Assembly (NCBI RefSeq): GCF_008122205.1
Contig: NZ_PHNJ01000001.1
Span: 558,001-622,000, forward strand
Source: Natronococcus pandeyae
Lineage (GTDB): Archaea; Halobacteriota; Halobacteria; Halobacteriales; Natrialbaceae
Length of the DNA stretch: 64,000 bases
Direction of reading: 5' to 3'
The number at the start of each line of letters is the position of its first letter. Position 1 is the stretch's first letter. A model generated the notes under the pieces. It worked only from the letters and a program-made list of their open reading frames with translations. It searched no databases and was not told the DNA's origin. A program made the position numbers and the translations under genes. Below, in pieces: positions 62,082 through 64,000 of this stretch.

Positions 62082-62714
62082 ATGAGCGACACCGTATCCG
62101 ATCTGATCGATCGATTGCACCGCGAGGCCGAGATGGATCTGCCCGACGCAGAAACCCCCGACGTGGGGATCGTGATGGGCAGCGACTCGGATCTCGGGGT
62201 CATGTCGACCGGCGGCTCCCGTCAGGGGGCCTACGACGCGTTCGTCGACGAACTCGGCTTCGAGGAGCAGACCGACTACGAGAATCCGCCCGACGCCCGA
62301 TTCACCTTCGAGACCTACGTCACCTCGGCCCACCGTACGCCGGACCTGATGACGGCGTACGCCGAGACGGCGGAGGAGCGGGGCCTCGAGGTGCTCATCG
62401 CCGGCGCCGGGGGCAAGTCCGCGGACCTGCCGAACATGACGGCCTCGATCGCCTACCCCCTGCCGGTGATCGGGGTTCCCGTCCAGGAGAAGTCCGTCGA
62501 CAGCGTCATCGGGATGCCGACCGGCGCGCCGCTGGTAGCTGTCGACGCGGGCAAGTCGTTCAACGCGGCGCTCTCCGCGGCCCAGATCCTCGCCCGACAG
62601 CACGAGACCGTCCGAGAGCGACTCCTCGAGTACCACGAAGGGCTACAGGAGGAGGTCGGACAGGTCTCTCGGGCGCTCCACGACCGGGGAACGGCGGAGT
62701 TCTCGAGCGAGTGA
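62082..62714 (+). CDS. purE: N5-carboxyaminoimidazole ribonucleotide mutase
   Basis: A 210-residue PurE-type enzyme acting after PurK in purine synthesis. VGIVMGSDSDLGVM, SAHRTPDLM and GAGGKSADLPNMTASI are the conserved active-site blocks, and GMPTGAPLVAVDAGKSFNAA is the C-terminal loop. Between the first and second there is an extra segment of about 35 residues (STGGSRQGAYDAFVDELGFE and on) compared with short bacterial PurE, and the N- and C-termini are also extended. The ATG at 62082 is chosen; a GTG at 62064 overlapping the purK stop is possible. Confidence 0.92.
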   Translation: MSDTVSDLIDRLHREAEMDLPDAETPDVGIVMGSDSDLGVMSTGGSRQGAYDAFVDELGFEEQTDYENPPDARFTFETYVTSAHRTPDLMTAYAETAEERGLEVLIAGAGGKSADLPNMTASIAYPLPVIGVPVQEKSVDSVIGMPTGAPLVAVDAGKSFNAALSAAQILARQHETVRERLLEYHEGLQEEVGQVSRALHDRGTAEFSSE

Positions 62715-63104
62715 TACGGTCTGCTGTAAGTCATTTCCGGCGCACCCGGGACCCGCCCTCCGTCTGCGCCGGTAAACAGTTACAACAGTCCGTATGAAAC
62801 CCGCCGGAATCGACGACTCCTATCGCGTTCGGTACTAGTGCAAATCGTGAACGATCAGACGAGCGACTGGTAGCCGACTGTCAACGAGCTATATACCGTC
62901 TGCTGCCGTCCGTTCAACGGATTCTGATCGGTACGTAACTGAACGGTAACCTGTTCTTTACGGACAGATCGGTCAGCGAACGTCATCCGAGATCATTCGA
63001 CCGAAATCTTCGGCTACGAAAACGGACGCTGGTGCTCCTATCGGCCGAAACTCGAAGAATCAACCCTTATATGGGTGCGGTCTGAACCTTCGAACGTTAC
63101 GGAG
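62715..63104 (+). promoter_or_regulatory. Intergenic and promoter region of the nuo operon
   Basis: About 390 nt contain no supportable gene. CCTTATATGG (63064-63073) is a TATA-like element about 32-41 nt before the nuoA ATG, and GGAG at 63101-63104 abuts the start. A second AT element GAGCTATATACC at about 62888-62899 is of unknown use. The rest is mixed sequence with no clear repeat. Confidence 0.5.
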
Positions 63105-63518
63105 ATGAATGATTGGATCGCTATCGGAGCGCTTGCGCTCGTAGGATTGCTGATACCGCTCGGGATGATGGCGGTATCCTACCTCCTGCGACCAAGTGTC
63201 CCCGAAACGAGCAAACGTGCCACCTACGAGAGTGGCGAAGTTCCGACCGGCGGAACGCGCATCCGTTTCAATATCCAGTACTACATGGTTGCGCTTCTGT
63301 TCGTCGTCTTCGACATCGAGACCGTCCTGCTGTTTCCGTGGGCGGTCGTCTACCAGGATGCACTCGCCGCGGAGGAGTACGGCCTGCTCCACGCGCTCGG
63401 GCCGATGCTGCTGTTCGTCGCCATCCTGCTGGTCGGACTCGCCTGGGCGTGGCGCAACGGTGCAGTAGAGTGGGCACAAACGCCCCGACAGGTCGACCCC
63501 GGAGCTGATCGACCATGA
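63105..63518 (+). CDS. nuoA: NADH-quinone oxidoreductase subunit A
   Basis: A 137-residue membrane subunit of complex I with three helices. The family block IRFNIQYYMVALLFVVFDIETVLLFPWAVVY contains the conserved Asp and Glu of helix 2. The ATG at 63105 (MNDWIAIG) is preferred to one ten codons earlier, with GGAG immediately upstream. It overlaps nuoB by 4 nt, so this is the start of the nuo operon. In haloarchaea the electron donor of this complex is probably not NADH directly. Confidence 0.93.
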   Translation: MNDWIAIGALALVGLLIPLGMMAVSYLLRPSVPETSKRATYESGEVPTGGTRIRFNIQYYMVALLFVVFDIETVLLFPWAVVYQDALAAEEYGLLHALGPMLLFVAILLVGLAWAWRNGAVEWAQTPRQVDPGADRP

Positions 63519-64000
63519 GTAGTGACAAACCACGGCAAGATATCTACGAGAGTACCGTCCCGTCGACTGATACCCGGGAGTCGCGGATGGGTGCCGGTCC
63601 CGACGACCGTTTCAACTCGAAGCTTCGCGAGGCGTTCGGATCGTCGCCGTTTATCCTCACGAAGTTCGACAAGTTCATGAACTGGGTTCGGGGGAACTCG
63701 ATGTTCATGCTGCAGTTCGGGATCGCCTGCTGCAGTATCGAGATGATCCACACCTACGCGATCAAACACGACCTGGACCGCTTCGGTGCGGGGGTTCCCC
63801 GCGCCTCGCCGCGCCAGGCCGACGTGATGATCGTTCCGGGAACTATCGTCTCGAAGTTCGGACCCCGGATGAAGCGCGTCTACGACCAGATGCCCGAACC
63901 CAAGTTCGTCGTCGGGATGGGTTCCTGTACGATCTCCGGCGGCCCGTTCCAGGAAGGGTACAACGTCGTCAAAGGTGCCGAGGAGATCATCCCGATCGAC
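63515..64000 (+). CDS. nuoB: NADH-quinone oxidoreductase subunit B (cut by window end)
   Basis: The first 162 codons are present and open to the window end. The N-terminal 40 residues are a polar extension; then WVRGNSMFMLQFGIACCSIE contains the paired Cys of the N2 iron-sulfur cluster. DVMIVPGTIVSKFGPRMKRV and VGMGSCTISGGPF carry a further Cys. The remaining ligand (the C-terminal Cys-Pro-Gly region) is beyond the window. ATGA overlap with nuoA indicates translational coupling. Confidence 0.95.
   Translation, partial: MSSDKPRQDIYESTVPSTDTRESRMGAGPDDRFNSKLREAFGSSPFILTKFDKFMNWVRGNSMFMLQFGIACCSIEMIHTYAIKHDLDRFGAGVPRASPRQADVMIVPGTIVSKFGPRMKRVYDQMPEPKFVVGMGSCTISGGPFQEGYNVVKGAEEIIPID

Overview
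The window is chromosomal DNA from a haloarchaeon, probably of the Natrialbales (the order is an inference). The evidence is high GC, strongly acidic proteins, leaderless genes with an AT-rich TATA box about 25-35 nt upstream, Tat-type signals, several haloarchaea-only families (HalOD1, DhnA-type aldolase, rubredoxin-like zinc ribbons), and an Orc1/Cdc6 gene embedded in origin-type repeats. Coding density is high, and about 65 protein genes, one tRNA and two broken genes can be supported.

Layout. 1-300: a repeat element with imperfect terminal inverted repeats and a perfect hairpin. 373-9201: an aldehyde dehydrogenase, a PRC-barrel-like protein, a RIO-like kinase, membrane proteins, an acyl-CoA dehydrogenase, a glutamate dehydrogenase and a CitE-like lyase. 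9280-12950: a replication origin. It holds Orc1/Cdc6-type origin recognition boxes (ORBs) in both orientations, an eight-copy 27-bp tandem ORB array, an AT-rich candidate unwinding zone, a cold-shock gene framed by inverted repeats related to those at 1-300, degenerate 25-bp and 28-29-bp arrays, and orc1. 13019-22004: a second glutamate dehydrogenase, an erythromycin-esterase-like protein, a MaoC hydratase, paired PH-domain membrane proteins, an acyl-CoA carboxylase carboxyltransferase with an extra N-terminal domain, and a GDSGS serine protease. 22113-27546: a carbon-metabolism island with ADP-dependent sugar kinase, PEP synthase, fructose-bisphosphatase and class I FBP aldolase.

27713-41000: 3-hydroxyacyl-CoA dehydrogenase, squalene synthase, a second acyl-CoA dehydrogenase, small regulators and zinc ribbons, a fused heme A/heme O synthase, a DsbA-like lipoprotein, OsmC, and two oxidoreductases. 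41063-48062: a maltodextrin-type ABC importer (two permeases and a binding lipoprotein, divergent from the ATPase) followed by a GH13 amylase, so oligosaccharide uptake and hydrolysis sit together. 48129-52702: an ABC-2 exporter and small accessory genes. 52876-56319: a histidine-kinase remnant, then livHMG of a branched-chain amino acid-type ABC importer. 56696-58938: an alpha/beta hydrolase, a 52-bp tandem repeat, tRNA-Gln and a frameshifted, AT-richer HNH nuclease gene, the most accessory-looking stretch. 59084-64000: aminotransferase and ribH, purK and purE, and the start of the complex I operon (nuoA, nuoB cut by the window end).

The theme is housekeeping carbon, nitrogen and energy metabolism around a chromosomal origin. 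The most unusual material is non-coding: the tandem ORB array, the flanking degenerate arrays, and the two inverted-repeat elements, one of which encloses the cold-shock gene.
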